64,000 nt of DNA from Mycolicibacterium sp. CBMA 226 (GTDB lineage Bacteria; Actinomycetota; Actinomycetes; Mycobacteriales; Mycobacteriaceae): assembly GCF_009729075.1 (NCBI RefSeq), contig NZ_VTGY01000001.1:372001-436000 (forward strand), read 5' to 3'. A program made the translations under genes and the position numbers. Shown in pieces: positions 9,365 through 18,663 of the stretch; the first letter of the stretch is position 1; the number at the start of each line of letters is the position of its first letter. The notes under the pieces were generated by a model, which saw only the letters and a program-made list of their open reading frames with translations, searched no databases and was not told where the DNA came from.

Positions 9365-9456
9365 GTCACTCCTGAGACGGCGAAACGATCTGTGGTGGGA
9401 CGGCCAGTGTAATCAGAACTGTCTGTTGAACTTTGGACGATCAGAGGCCGTGCACA

Positions 9457-9476
9457 CATCAGTCACCTGACTGATG
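9457..9476. promoter_or_regulatory. Candidate operator, site 3 of the shared dyad (perfect)
   Basis: CATCAGTCA and TGACTGATG form a perfect 9-bp inverted repeat around CC. It lies in the 281-bp divergent region between the Rieske operon (start 9345) and the XdhC-like gene (start 9627). It shares TCAGTC-N6-CTGR with the sites at 807 and 4750. Confidence 0.6.
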
Positions 9477-9626
9477 CATATTTAGCCCCGACGTCCAAGG
9501 CTGTTGGACGGTGAGAACACGTCGCGGTGAGTCTGTCCGGCGATATCGGCGCCGGGCCTTTCGTTGAATCGCACGAGCAGCTCGTGAATGTGGAATGTGC
9601 CGACCTGGGCAGTGGAATGGACATCG

Positions 9627-10637
9627 ATGAGAAATAGCGCTGTGCTGCAATGGATCTACGACAGATACGAGCGCAACATCGATGTCGTTGCGGTCACCGT
9701 CGTCGACACGTTTGATCGGTCTCCATACCCGGCGGGGTCGATGATGGCCATCGATCGCTGCGAACGCTTCGAGGGCAGCGTGTCCTCGGGCTGCGTCGAG
9801 GTGGATCTGTACGAGCGTGCGCGGTCTCTCTTCGGCGAGCACCCCGACACGTTGGTCGGGATTGGTTGCGAAATCATTGATTTCGATGCCGATCGGTCTG
9901 GCCGCGATCCGTTTGCCGCGTCCGGGCCATGCCGTGGAACCCTGCGGGTCGCGATGCACGCGGTGACACCACAACATTTTCCGGAGTTGGCGACTCTCGT
10001 GTCTTCGGTGCAGCAGGGTCTGCCTGTCACCACCTTCTTGAATCTGCGGACGGGTCAGATGTCGCTGAACTGGCGTGGTGATGCTCCGATGTTCCGCACT
10101 GATTACAAGCCGAAGCCGCGCATGCTGATCTTCGGGATCAGTGACATCGCGACTGGGCTTGCGGCACTGGCGCTGCCATTGGGCTTTGCCGTCACTGTGT
10201 GCGATCCCCGGCCTGTATTCCTGCAAGAGGAGCGCTTTGTGTCGGCGGTGAAATTGGTTCGGGATTGGCCGGATCGTTACCTGCGCTGCGAGCGGAAAGC
10301 GGGCCGCATCAACGCCGATACCGCAATCGTCGATCTGACGCACGACGATCGATTCTCGATACCGCTGCTCATCGAGGCGTTGGATTCGCGGCGATGGAGC
10401 CACAGCATGCACCCGGCGTTCGTTGGTGCCCTCGGCTCAAGCGTCCGTTCGACGCGCAAGCGCCACACCCTACGGCAACACGGATTGCTGCTCGACGACG
10501 TCAACCGTCTGCAGGCGCCGATCGGGTTGGACCTCGGTGGACGCGAGGCGCCGGCCATCACGTTGTCGATCCTCGCTCAGGTGGTGGCAGCCAGGGAAGG
10601 TGGCAGCGGTATGCCCCGCAGTCAGCTTGTGGACTGA
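9627..10637 (+). CDS. XdhC/CoxI-family protein
   Basis: The 336-residue product has both XdhC halves. The N-terminal half carries SSGCVEVDLYERA and GIGCEI. The C-terminal Rossmann-like half has MLIFGISDIATGLAALA, VTVCDPRPVF and IGLDLGGREAPAITLSILA. The family inserts or sulfurates molybdenum cofactor in xanthine-dehydrogenase-type enzymes, yet no molybdoenzyme gene lies in this window. ATG at 9627 is preferred because MRNSAVLQW matches the usual family N-terminus; an in-frame ATG at 9588 is possible. It is divergent from the Rieske operon and shares the dyad region with it. Confidence 0.85.
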   Translation: MRNSAVLQWIYDRYERNIDVVAVTVVDTFDRSPYPAGSMMAIDRCERFEGSVSSGCVEVDLYERARSLFGEHPDTLVGIGCEIIDFDADRSGRDPFAASGPCRGTLRVAMHAVTPQHFPELATLVSSVQQGLPVTTFLNLRTGQMSLNWRGDAPMFRTDYKPKPRMLIFGISDIATGLAALALPLGFAVTVCDPRPVFLQEERFVSAVKLVRDWPDRYLRCERKAGRINADTAIVDLTHDDRFSIPLLIEALDSRRWSHSMHPAFVGALGSSVRSTRKRHTLRQHGLLLDDVNRLQAPIGLDLGGREAPAITLSILAQVVAAREGGSGMPRSQLVD

Positions 10638-10672
10638 CTACGGGCCGGTCGCGACATCAGACAGAGATTCGG

Positions 10673-11128
10673 CTAACGCGCCCTGAGCACCTCGAGTGCC
10701 TTGTCGGCGTGCGAGTCCATGGAGATCTCGCTCGCGATGACCTCGAGCACGGTGCGGTCGGTGTCGATGACGAACGTGGTCCGCTTGACCGGCATCAGCT
10801 TGCCGAGCAGACCGCGCTTCACACCGAACTGCTCCGCTACCGAACCCGAGGTGTCCGACAGCAGCGGGTAGTCGAAGCTGTGCTTCTCGGCGAACTTGTC
10901 CTGTTTCTCCACCGCGTCCATGCTGATCCCGACCCGGGACGCGCCGACAGCGGCGAACTCGGCGGCCAGATCACGGAAGTGGCAGGCCTCCATGGTGCAG
11001 CCCGGCGTCATCGCGGCCGGATAGAAGAACAGCACGATCGGCCCATCGGCCAGCAGTTCGGAAAGGCTGCGGTTCGTCCCGGTCTGGTCGGGAAGATTGA
11101 ACTCTGCGACGACGTCACCACGTTTCAT
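10673..11128 (-). CDS. bcp: Thioredoxin-dependent peroxiredoxin, Bcp/PrxQ type
   Basis: This 151-residue protein reduces hydroperoxides using thioredoxin. The peroxidatic Cys44 lies in [13 protein letters not shown], with Cys49 five residues on as the PrxQ-type resolving Cys. The N-terminus [17 protein letters not shown] fits the family, so ATG 11128 was preferred over the longer frame. It is divergent from trpE with only 32 bases between start codons, so its promoter must overlap trpE control or coding sequence. In M. tuberculosis, as I recall, bcpB sits beside trpE in the same way. Confidence 0.9.
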   Translation of the reverse strand: MKRGDVVAEFNLPDQTGTNRSLSELLADGPIVLFFYPAAMTPGCTMEACHFRDLAAEFAAVGASRVGISMDAVEKQDKFAEKHSFDYPLLSDTSGSVAEQFGVKRGLLGKLMPVKRTTFVIDTDRTVLEVIASEISMDSHADKALEVLRAR

Positions 11129-11160
11129 GGGTGCCACGCTACTTCTGGGAGGATGACCGC

Positions 11161-12666
11161 GTGAAGACGACCTCACGTGAGGAATTCCAGGCGCTGGCCG
11201 CCGAGCACCGTGTCGTGCCGGTGACGCGCAAGGTGCTGGCCGACAGCGAGACGCCGTTGTCGGCCTACCGCAAGCTGGCCGCCAACCGTCCCGGCACGTT
11301 TCTGCTGGAATCGGCGGAGAACGGGCGGTCCTGGTCGCGGTGGTCGTTCATCGGTGCCGGCGCCCCGTCGGCGCTGACGGTCCGCGACGGTGAAGCGATC
11401 TGGCTCGGCAACACGCCGCAGGACGCACCCAGCGGCGGCGACCCGCTGCAGGCGGTGCGCGACACCCTGGCCCTGCTGCAGACCGCGCCGGTGCCGGGGC
11501 TGCCGCCGCTGTCGAGCGGGCTGGTCGGCTATTTCGCCTATGACATGGTGCGGCGCCTGGAACGCCTCCCCGAACTGGCGACAGACGACCTCGAACTGCC
11601 CGACATGGTGCTGCTGCTCGCCACCGACATGGCCGCCGTCGACCACCACGAGGGCACCATCACGCTCATCGCCAACGCGGTCAACTGGAACGGCACCGAC
11701 GAGCGTGTCGACTGGGCTTACGACGATGCGGTCGCGCGTCTCGACGTCATGACCAAGGCGCTGGGAGAGCCGCTGCCGTCGAGCATCGCCACCTTCAGCC
11801 GTCCGCAGCCGCAGCCGCGCCAGCAGCGCTCCGTCGAGGAGTACACCGCGATCGTCGAGAAGCTGGTGGGCGACATCGAGGCCGGCGAGGCCTTCCAGGT
11901 GGTGCCGTCGCAGCGCTTCGAGATGGACACGGACGCGGATCCCATCGACGTCTACCGCGTGTTGCGCGTGACCAACCCCAGCCCGTACATGTATCTGCTC
12001 AACGTGCCCAATGCCGAAGGCGGCCTTGACTTCTCGGTCGTCGGCTCCAGCCCGGAGGCGCTCGTGACGGTGAAGGACGGGGTGGCGACCACGCACCCCA
12101 TCGCCGGCACCCGCTGGCGCGGCGCCACCGAGGAGGACGACGTCCTCTTGGAAAAGGAGCTGCTCGCCGACGACAAGGAGCGCTCCGAGCACCTGATGCT
12201 GGTCGATCTGGGACGCAACGACCTGGGCCGCGTCTGCAAGCCGGGAACGGTGCGCGTGGAGGACTACAGCCACATCGAGCGCTACAGCCACGTCATGCAC
12301 CTGGTCTCCACCGTCACCGGTCACTTGTCCGACGACAAGACCGCGCTCGACGCCGTCACCGCGTGCTTCCCGGCCGGCACGCTTTCGGGGGCGCCGAAGG
12401 TGCGGGCCATGGAGCTCATCGAGGAGGTCGAGCTCACCCGTCGCGGTCTGTACGGCGGCGTACTCGGATACCTCGACTTCGCCGGCAACGCCGATTTCGC
12501 TATCGCGATCCGTACCGCGCTGATGCGTGGCGGTACCGCCTATGTGCAGGCCGGTGGCGGCGTCGTGGCCGACTCCAACGGGCCGTACGAATACAACGAG
12601 TCGTCCAACAAGGCCAAGGCCGTCCTGGCGGCGATCGCGGCCGCCGAGACGCTGAGCGAGCCGTGA
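11161..12666 (+). CDS. trpE: Anthranilate synthase component I
   Basis: TrpE (501 residues) converts chorismate to anthranilate with ammonia from a TrpG-type partner, which is not in this window. The chorismate-binding C-terminal half is clear: [67 protein letters not shown] and [10 protein letters not shown]. The GTG start at 11161 follows GGGAGG by 8 bases. It begins the trp cluster, and its stop overlaps the next start in a GTGA. Confidence 0.96.
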   Translation: MKTTSREEFQALAAEHRVVPVTRKVLADSETPLSAYRKLAANRPGTFLLESAENGRSWSRWSFIGAGAPSALTVRDGEAIWLGNTPQDAPSGGDPLQAVRDTLALLQTAPVPGLPPLSSGLVGYFAYDMVRRLERLPELATDDLELPDMVLLLATDMAAVDHHEGTITLIANAVNWNGTDERVDWAYDDAVARLDVMTKALGEPLPSSIATFSRPQPQPRQQRSVEEYTAIVEKLVGDIEAGEAFQVVPSQRFEMDTDADPIDVYRVLRVTNPSPYMYLLNVPNAEGGLDFSVVGSSPEALVTVKDGVATTHPIAGTRWRGATEEDDVLLEKELLADDKERSEHLMLVDLGRNDLGRVCKPGTVRVEDYSHIERYSHVMHLVSTVTGHLSDDKTALDAVTACFPAGTLSGAPKVRAMELIEEVELTRRGLYGGVLGYLDFAGNADFAIAIRTALMRGGTAYVQAGGGVVADSNGPYEYNESSNKAKAVLAAIAAAETLSEP

Positions 12667-13265
12667 GGGCCACCCGCACCGCTCAGGTGCTGCTGCTCGT
12701 CGCCGCGCTGATGCTGTGGGGCGCCTCCAGGTTGCCGTGGGTCGACGTCTCGTCGTCCGACGGGCTGGGCCAGCCGAAGACGACGACGCTGTCCGGCGCG
12801 GCCTGGTCGACGGCCCTCATTCCGCTGGCGCTGCTGGTGGCCGCGGCGGCGGTGGCGGCGCTGGCCGTGCGGGGCTGGGCGCTGCGGCTGCTGGCGCTCC
12901 TGGTCGCCGTCGCGAGCGCCGGATTGGGGTACCTCGCCATCAGCCTGTGGGTGGTCACCGACGTCTCGGTGCGGGCCGCCGACATGGCGCAGATTGCGGT
13001 CATGTTCCTGATCGGGACGCAGCGGCACTACTGGGGAGCCGGGGTGACACTGGCAGCCGCGGTGTTGACGCTGGTCGGAGCCGTTCTGCTGATGCGTTCG
13101 GCCGGGCAGGGCGCGGCCGCGCCGGCGACCTCCAAATACGCCGCGCCGGCGGCCCGCCGCGAAGCGGCGCAGGAAGAAGCCGCTGACGGCATGTCCGAAC
13201 GAATGATCTGGGACGCCCTCGACGAGGGCCATGACCCCACCCAGAACGACGGCGGGCACAAATGA
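12663..13265 (+). CDS. Trp operon-associated membrane protein
   Basis: This 200-residue protein has four hydrophobic segments (roughly residues 5-20, 45-65, 70-95 and 120-145) and a hydrophilic tail ending [16 protein letters not shown]. That matches the uncharacterised Trp-associated membrane protein family found between trpE and trpC in actinobacteria (Rv1610-like). GTG at 12663 overlaps the trpE stop, which implies coupled translation. Its role in tryptophan metabolism is not established. Confidence 0.88.
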   Translation: MRATRTAQVLLLVAALMLWGASRLPWVDVSSSDGLGQPKTTTLSGAAWSTALIPLALLVAAAAVAALAVRGWALRLLALLVAVASAGLGYLAISLWVVTDVSVRAADMAQIAVMFLIGTQRHYWGAGVTLAAAVLTLVGAVLLMRSAGQGAAAPATSKYAAPAARREAAQEEAADGMSERMIWDALDEGHDPTQNDGGHK

Positions 13266-13359
13266 CCGTGGCCCGGTGGCAGTGTTCGCCGCCCCGACGA
13301 CTACCCTTCGAGAAGATCATCTGGCTTGCCGAACCGGCACGGAAGGACGACGACGCGTT

Positions 13360-14178
13360 ATGACTTCGGGGACCGTGCTCGACTCCATCATCGAGGGAGT
13401 TCGCGCTGATGTTGCCACCCGCGAAGCCGCGCTGAGTCTGACCGAGGTCAAAGAGCGGGCCAAGCAGGCGCCGGCCGCCAAGGATGCACTCGCCGCGCTG
13501 CGTCAGCCGGGCATCGGCGTCATCGCCGAGGTGAAGCGGGCCAGCCCGAGCAAGGGGGCGCTGGCGCAGATCGACGATCCCGCCAAGCTGGCCAAGGCGT
13601 ACGAGTCCGGCGGTGCCCGGGTGATCAGCGTGCTGACCGAGGAGCGGCGCTTCAACGGCTCGCTGGCGGACCTGGACGCCGTGCGTGCCGCGGTGTCGAT
13701 TCCGGTGCTGCGCAAGGACTTCATCGTCACCCCGTACCAAATTCACGAGGCCCGGGCCCACGGCGCCGACATGCTGCTGCTGATCGTCGCCGCACTCGAA
13801 CAGTCGGTACTGACCTCGATGATCGACCGGACCGAGTCCCTCGGGATGACCCCACTGGTCGAGGTCCACACCGAGGAAGAAGCGGACCGCGCCATCCAGG
13901 CCGGTGCCAAGGTCATCGGCGTCAATGCCCGCGACCTGAAGACCCTGGAGGTCGACCGCGACTGCTTCGGCCGCATCGCGCCCGGCCTGCCGAGCAGCAT
14001 CATCCGGATCGCCGAGTCAGGAGTGCGGGGCACCGCCGACCTGCTGGCCTACGCCGGTGCCGGCGCCGACGCAGTGCTGGTCGGTGAAGGCCTCGTGACC
14101 AGCGGTGATCCCCGCAGCGCCGTTGCCGACCTGGTGACCGCCGGCACGCACCCGTCCTGCCCGAAACCAGCCCGCTGA
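13360..14178 (+). CDS. trpC: Indole-3-glycerol phosphate synthase
   Basis: The 272-residue single-domain TIM barrel closes CdRP to indole-3-glycerol phosphate. Motifs: [13 protein letters not shown] at about residues 55-67, [54 protein letters not shown] and [11 protein letters not shown] 13360 gives the standard N-terminus [10 protein letters not shown] and is preceded by GGAAGGA. It lies 94 bases after the membrane-protein gene and 38 bases before trpB. Confidence 0.96.
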   Translation: MTSGTVLDSIIEGVRADVATREAALSLTEVKERAKQAPAAKDALAALRQPGIGVIAEVKRASPSKGALAQIDDPAKLAKAYESGGARVISVLTEERRFNGSLADLDAVRAAVSIPVLRKDFIVTPYQIHEARAHGADMLLLIVAALEQSVLTSMIDRTESLGMTPLVEVHTEEEADRAIQAGAKVIGVNARDLKTLEVDRDCFGRIAPGLPSSIIRIAESGVRGTADLLAYAGAGADAVLVGEGLVTSGDPRSAVADLVTAGTHPSCPKPAR

Positions 14179-14216
14179 ATTGCGGGCTCCTGCGCGAAGA
14201 AGCAGCCCGAGTTCTT

Positions 14217-15488
14217 ATGTCTGATCGCACTGGTACCGAATTGCCGCGGATGAGCGCCGCGGTCGCCGAAGCCACAAGCCACGACCCGGACGCCAAGGGG
14301 CACTTCGGTGCCTACGGCGGCCGTCTGGTGCCCGAGGCGCTGATGGCGGTCATCGAGGAAGTCACCGCGGCCTACGACAAGGTCCGCACCGACCAGACCT
14401 TCCTCGACGAGCTCGACCGGCTGCAGAAGCACTACACGGGCCGGCCGTCGCCGCTGTACGAAGCGACGCGGCTGTCCGAGCACGCCGGCGGCGCGCGGCT
14501 GCTCCTCAAACGAGAAGACCTGAACCACACCGGTTCTCACAAGATCAACAACGTGCTCGGGCAGGTGCTGCTGGCCAAGCGCATGGGCAAGACCCGGGTG
14601 ATCGCCGAGACCGGCGCCGGCCAGCACGGTGTCGCCACCGCGACGGCCTGCGCGCTGCTCGGCCTCGAATGCGTCGTCTACATGGGCGCGGTCGACACCG
14701 CCCGGCAGGCGCTCAACGTCGCCCGGATGCGGCTGCTCGGCGGCACCGTGGTTTCGGTGGAGGCCGGCTCGGCGACCCTCAAGGACGCCATCAACGAAGC
14801 TTTCCGCGACTGGGTCACCAACGCGGACGACACCTATTACTGCTTCGGCACCGCGGCCGGGCCGCATCCGTTCCCCGTCATGGTGCGCGACTTCCAGCGC
14901 GTCATCGGCATGGAGGCGCGGGTCCAGGTGCAGGAGCAGGCCGGCCGGCTGCCCGACGCGGTGACCGCGTGCGTCGGCGGCGGGTCGAACGCCATCGGCG
15001 TCTTCCACGCCTTCATCGATGATCCGGGCGTGCGCCTGGTCGGCTTCGAAGCAGCCGGCGACGGCGTCGAAACCGGTAGGCACGCAGCCACTTTCACCGG
15101 CGGCTCGCCGGGTGCGTTCCAGGGTTCGTTCTCCTACCTGCTGCAGGACGAAGATGGCCAGACCATCGAATCGCATTCCATCTCGGCCGGTCTGGATTAC
15201 CCCGGCGTCGGTCCGGAGCACGCGTACCTCAAGGACACCGGCCGTGCCGAGTACCGGCCGGTGACCGACACCGAGGCCATGGAAGCTTTCGGGCTGCTGT
15301 GCCGCACCGAGGGCATCATCCCGGCGATCGAGTCGGCGCACGCGGTGGCCGGCGCATTGAAATTGGGTCAGGAGCTTGGTCCTTCCGCGGTGATCGTGGT
15401 GAACCTGTCCGGCCGTGGCGACAAGGACGTCGAGACCGCCGCGAAATGGTTCGGTCTACTGGACGGTGAAACTGGGGAAGCGTCATGA
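14217..15488 (+). CDS. trpB: Tryptophan synthase beta chain
   Basis: TrpB (423 residues) joins indole and serine using PLP. The PLP lysine is Lys109 in [11 protein letters not shown]; the phosphate-binding loop is VGGGSNAIG, and [12 protein letters not shown] is the catalytic Glu region. The N-terminus [15 protein letters not shown] is typical. The stop overlaps trpA by four bases (ATGA), as expected for an alpha2-beta2 complex made in equal amounts. Confidence 0.97.
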   Translation: MSDRTGTELPRMSAAVAEATSHDPDAKGHFGAYGGRLVPEALMAVIEEVTAAYDKVRTDQTFLDELDRLQKHYTGRPSPLYEATRLSEHAGGARLLLKREDLNHTGSHKINNVLGQVLLAKRMGKTRVIAETGAGQHGVATATACALLGLECVVYMGAVDTARQALNVARMRLLGGTVVSVEAGSATLKDAINEAFRDWVTNADDTYYCFGTAAGPHPFPVMVRDFQRVIGMEARVQVQEQAGRLPDAVTACVGGGSNAIGVFHAFIDDPGVRLVGFEAAGDGVETGRHAATFTGGSPGAFQGSFSYLLQDEDGQTIESHSISAGLDYPGVGPEHAYLKDTGRAEYRPVTDTEAMEAFGLLCRTEGIIPAIESAHAVAGALKLGQELGPSAVIVVNLSGRGDKDVETAAKWFGLLDGETGEAS

Positions 15489-16276
15489 GCCGACTGGCTG
15501 GATTGTTCGAATCGTGCCGGGCCGAAGGGCGTTCGGCGCTGATCGGGTACCTGCCGACCGGCTATCCCGACGTGCAGACCTCGATCGACGCGATGGTGGC
15601 GATGACCGAATCCGGTTGCGACATCATCGAAGTCGGTGTCGCCTACTCCGATCCGGGAATGGACGGCCCGGTGATCGCGGCCGCGACCAACACTGCGCTG
15701 CAGGGCGGGGTGCGGGTCCGCGACGCGTTGAAGGCGGTCGAGGCCATCAGCAACGCCGGCGGCCACGCCGTCGTCATGACCTACTGGAATCCGGTGCTGC
15801 GCTGGGGTGTCGACGCATTCGCGCGCGACCTGTCGTCGGCCGGCGGACTCGGGCTCATCACCCCGGACCTCATCCCGGACGAGGCCGACGAGTGGTTCAG
15901 CGTCTCCGACGCCCACAACCTCGACCGAATCTTCCTGGTCGCGCCATCGTCCACCCCGGAGCGGCTGGCCAACACGGTGCAGGCGTCGCGCGGGTTCGTC
16001 TACGCCGCATCGACCATGGGCGTCACCGGCGCGCGGGACGCGGTGTCGAACATGGCGCCCGAATTGGTGTCCCGGGTTCGTGCCGTGTCGGACATCCCGG
16101 TGGGTGTCGGGCTCGGCGTGCGCTCGCGTGAGCAGGCCGCCGAGATCGCGTCCTACGCCGACGGCGTCATCGTCGGCTCGGCGTTGGTATCTGCCCTCGG
16201 CGACGGCGGAATCCCCGCGGTACGAGCTTTGTCCGAAGAACTGGCCCACGGAGTACGACAGAAAGTTTCCGCGTGA
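15485..16276 (+). CDS. trpA: Tryptophan synthase alpha chain
   Basis: TrpA (263 residues) cleaves indole-3-glycerol phosphate to indole, which channels to TrpB. The catalytic pair is visible as Glu49 ([11 protein letters not shown]) and Asp60 (GMDGPV). [21 protein letters not shown] and [13 protein letters not shown] are further family segments. Both ends overlap neighbours, ATGA with trpB and GTGA with lgt, so trpB-trpA-lgt is one translational relay. Confidence 0.97.
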   Translation: MSRLAGLFESCRAEGRSALIGYLPTGYPDVQTSIDAMVAMTESGCDIIEVGVAYSDPGMDGPVIAAATNTALQGGVRVRDALKAVEAISNAGGHAVVMTYWNPVLRWGVDAFARDLSSAGGLGLITPDLIPDEADEWFSVSDAHNLDRIFLVAPSSTPERLANTVQASRGFVYAASTMGVTGARDAVSNMAPELVSRVRAVSDIPVGVGLGVRSREQAAEIASYADGVIVGSALVSALGDGGIPAVRALSEELAHGVRQKVSA

Positions 16277-18381
16277 CCACATCGTTGCTGGCATACATCC
16301 CGAGTCCGGCCCAGGGCGTCTGGCATTTGGGGCCAGTACCGATCCGGGCGTATGCGCTCTGCATCATCACCGGCATCATCGCCGCGCTGATCATCGGCGA
16401 TCGCCGCTGGGTCGCGCGCGGTGGTGAACCGGGTGTCATCTACGACATCGCGCTGTGGGCGGTGCCGTTCGGTCTCATCGGTGGCCGCCTGTACCACCTG
16501 ATGACCGACTGGCGCACCTACTTCGCCGAGGGCGGTGCGGGGATCTCGGGCGCGGTCCGGATCTGGGACGGCGGCCTCGGCATCTGGGGTGCGGTCGCAC
16601 TCGGTGGCGTCGGTGCGTGGATCGCATGCCGCCGGCGCGGAATTCCGTTGCCCGCATTCGGTGACGCCATCGCGCCCGGCGTGATCCTGGCGCAGGCCAT
16701 CGGCCGCCTCGGCAACTACTTCAATCAGGAGCTGTACGGCCGGCCAACGGATCTGCCGTGGGGTCTGGAGATCTTCCAGCGCAGCGACGGTTCCGGTGTG
16801 GTGAACCCGCACCTGCTCAACGGGGTGTCGACTGGGCAGGTCTACGAGGTCGTCCACCCGACGTTCCTCTACGAATTGCTGTGGAACCTCCTGGTTTTCT
16901 TCGTCCTGCTGTGGGCGGACCGGCGCTTCACACTGGGCCACGGCCGGCTGTTCGCGCTGTACGTCGCCGCTTACTGCGTCGGCCGCTTCGGCGTCGAGTT
17001 GATGCGCAGCGACACCGCGACACTGATCGCCGGTATCCGCGTCAACTCGTTCACCTCGACGTTCGTGTTCATCGGCGCGGTGGTCTACATGATGGTGGCG
17101 CCGCGGGGCCGTGAGGACCCGTCGACGCTCGGTGGCCGGCAGGCCGACGATGTCGAGGCGGAGTCCGAGGCCCACGTCGATGCCGAAGGCGCGCGGCTGG
17201 CCGTGCCGGTGGCGGTCGCCGCCGGTGTGGCTGTCGGTGCTGCTTCGGTCGGGGATGCCGATGACAGCGACGATGTCGAGGAACCCGCCGCGGAAAGTGA
17301 CGTCGCGGACGAGGCCGACGCTGCCGAGACGCAGGCCGACGAAACCGAGGCGCTCGCCGAGCAGACCGCGGGCGAGGATGCGGTCGACGAGGACGCGGTC
17401 GACGCCGAGGCCGCCGTCGAGGAATCGGCCGAGGAATCCGCCGAGGAGCCAGTCGATTCCGATGAGGTCGAGGAAGAAGACGAGTCCGACGCCGAGGCCG
17501 AAGAACTGAGTGCCGACGAGCCGGCAGAAGAGACCGAGGCCGAGGCCGCAGAGGCCGAAGCCGTTGAGGTGTCCCAGGAATCCGAAGGCACCACGGAGTC
17601 CGACGAGGCAGCTGACGAGGCCACCGCCGAGACCGAGGTCGCCGACGCCGACGACAGTGCAGATGTCGATGACGCTGCGGCGGACGAGGCTGTCGAGGAA
17701 TCCGAGGGCACCACGGAGTTCGATGAGGCGGCTGACGAGGCGGCCGCGGAGACCGATGTCGTCGACGCCGACGACAGTGCAGATGTCGATGACGCTGCGG
17801 CGGACGAGGCTGTCGAGGAATCCGAGGGCACCACGGAGTTCGATGAGGCGGCTGACGAGGCGGCCGCGGAGACCGATGTCGTCGACGCCGACGACAGTGC
17901 AGATGTCGATGACGCTGCGGCGGACGAGGCTGTCGAGGAATCCGAGGGCACCACGGAGTTCGATGAGGCGGCTGACGAGGCGGCCGCGGAGACCGATGTC
18001 GTCGACGCCGACGACAGTGCAGATGTCGATGACGCTGCGGCGGACGAGGCTGTCGAGGAATCCGAGGGCACCACGGAGTTCGATGAGGCGGCTGACGAGG
18101 CGGCCGCGGAGACCGATGTCGTCGACGCCGACGACAGTGCTGATGCCGATGACGCTGCGGCGGACGAGGCTGTCGAGGAGTCCGAGCAGGCAACGGATTC
18201 CGAGGATGCGGCTGCTGAGGCTGAGTCGGCGACCGAGGCTGAAGATGCCGAAGGCGCCGACACCGGGTCGGCCGACGAAGCTGCGCCGAAGGTCGAAGCC
18301 ACTGAAAAGGTTGAGCCCGTTGGGGTTCCGGTCTGGGAGCCGCCCGCCCCGCGTCGTCGTTGGTGGCGTCGTCAGGGCTGA
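16273..18381 (+). CDS. lgt: Prolipoprotein diacylglyceryl transferase with a long acidic repeat tail
   Basis: The first 280 or so residues are a normal polytopic Lgt, which moves diacylglycerol to the lipobox Cys of prelipoproteins: GLIGGRLYHLMTDW, IGRLGNYFNQELYG and VVHPTFLYELLWN. The remaining 420 or so residues are an Asp/Glu/Ala-rich tail containing five copies of a 40-residue repeat (17581-18180), ending in a basic, Trp-rich WEPPAPRRRWWRRQG. Total length is 702 residues against about 280 for non-mycobacterial Lgt; mycobacterial Lgt proteins commonly carry a variable tail. After the last membrane segment the tail is probably cytoplasmic. GTG 16273 overlaps the trpA stop. Confidence 0.95.
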   Translation: MTTSLLAYIPSPAQGVWHLGPVPIRAYALCIITGIIAALIIGDRRWVARGGEPGVIYDIALWAVPFGLIGGRLYHLMTDWRTYFAEGGAGISGAVRIWDGGLGIWGAVALGGVGAWIACRRRGIPLPAFGDAIAPGVILAQAIGRLGNYFNQELYGRPTDLPWGLEIFQRSDGSGVVNPHLLNGVSTGQVYEVVHPTFLYELLWNLLVFFVLLWADRRFTLGHGRLFALYVAAYCVGRFGVELMRSDTATLIAGIRVNSFTSTFVFIGAVVYMMVAPRGREDPSTLGGRQADDVEAESEAHVDAEGARLAVPVAVAAGVAVGAASVGDADDSDDVEEPAAESDVADEADAAETQADETEALAEQTAGEDAVDEDAVDAEAAVEESAEESAEEPVDSDEVEEEDESDAEAEELSADEPAEETEAEAAEAEAVEVSQESEGTTESDEAADEATAETEVADADDSADVDDAAADEAVEESEGTTEFDEAADEAAAETDVVDADDSADVDDAAADEAVEESEGTTEFDEAADEAAAETDVVDADDSADVDDAAADEAVEESEGTTEFDEAADEAAAETDVVDADDSADVDDAAADEAVEESEGTTEFDEAADEAAAETDVVDADDSADADDAAADEAVEESEQATDSEDAAAEAESATEAEDAEGADTGSADEAAPKVEATEKVEPVGVPVWEPPAPRRRWWRRQG
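17581..18180. repeat. 120-bp in-frame tandem repeat in the lgt tail
   Basis: Five 120-bp units start at 17581, 17701, 17821, 17941 and 18061. The middle three (17701-18060) are identical base for base; the first and last have diverged. Each unit encodes 40 residues that include VEESEGTTEFDEAADEAA. The perfect inner copies and 3n length point to recent slippage or recombination and a likely variable copy number between strains. Confidence 0.95.
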
Positions 18382-18405
18382 GTCCCGCCCGCGAGGGAGA
18401 CCCCG

Positions 18406-18449
18406 TCGTTGACTCTGACGTGAGGGCGTAGAAATGCGAGTGGCGGACG
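18406..18449. repeat. Intergenic direct repeat, copy 1
   Basis: This 44-base segment starting TCGTTGACTCTGACGTGAGG recurs 82 bases later with a few changes. It lies in the 282-base gap after lgt, and GGTCAACG follows about 10 bases on, complementary to the leading GTTGAC. Confidence 0.75.
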
Positions 18450-18487
18450 CCGTGGGTACAGGGTCAACGCGGCGGGGTGGCTCGGTG

Positions 18488-18531
18488 TCGTTGACTCTGA
18501 TGTGAGGGCGCTAAAGCGCGAGCGGCGGACG
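18488..18531. repeat. Intergenic direct repeat, copy 2
   Basis: This is the second copy of the 44-base unit. Here an inner GCGCT-AA-AGCGC mini-hairpin is perfect, whereas copy 1 has lost it. GATCAACG follows. The two copies fill most of the lgt-tetR gap; no gene was found there. Confidence 0.75.
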
Positions 18532-18580
18532 TAGTCGCGGCAGGATCAACGAGATCTCCTATTGACGCTCGAGTAAAAGT

Positions 18581-18602
18581 ATGAAACAAGCTGGACTTTC
18601 AT
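18581..18602. promoter_or_regulatory. Weak dyad upstream of the TetR gene
   Basis: ATGAAA-N10-TTTCAT forms an inverted repeat 61 bases before the TetR-like start. It could be an autoregulatory operator, but 6-bp arms are short. Confidence 0.25.
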
Positions 18603-18663
18603 GCGATCGGTATGTTCCTGAGTCGCCGGTCCTTATTGCTTGTGCGGTGGTTGGATATCCTCT

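Noticed and set aside
14179..14216. Weak stem (CGGGCT ... AGCCCG) between trpC and trpB as a regulatory element
   Set aside because: Six pairs with a 15-base loop are not enough, and the genes are clearly cotranscribed.
17069..18302. Two long minus-strand open frames (374 and 405 codons) opposite the lgt tail
   Set aside because: They are mirror images of the 120-bp repeat: one is Arg/Pro-only, the other Ser/Ala-only. They have no start context or family features.
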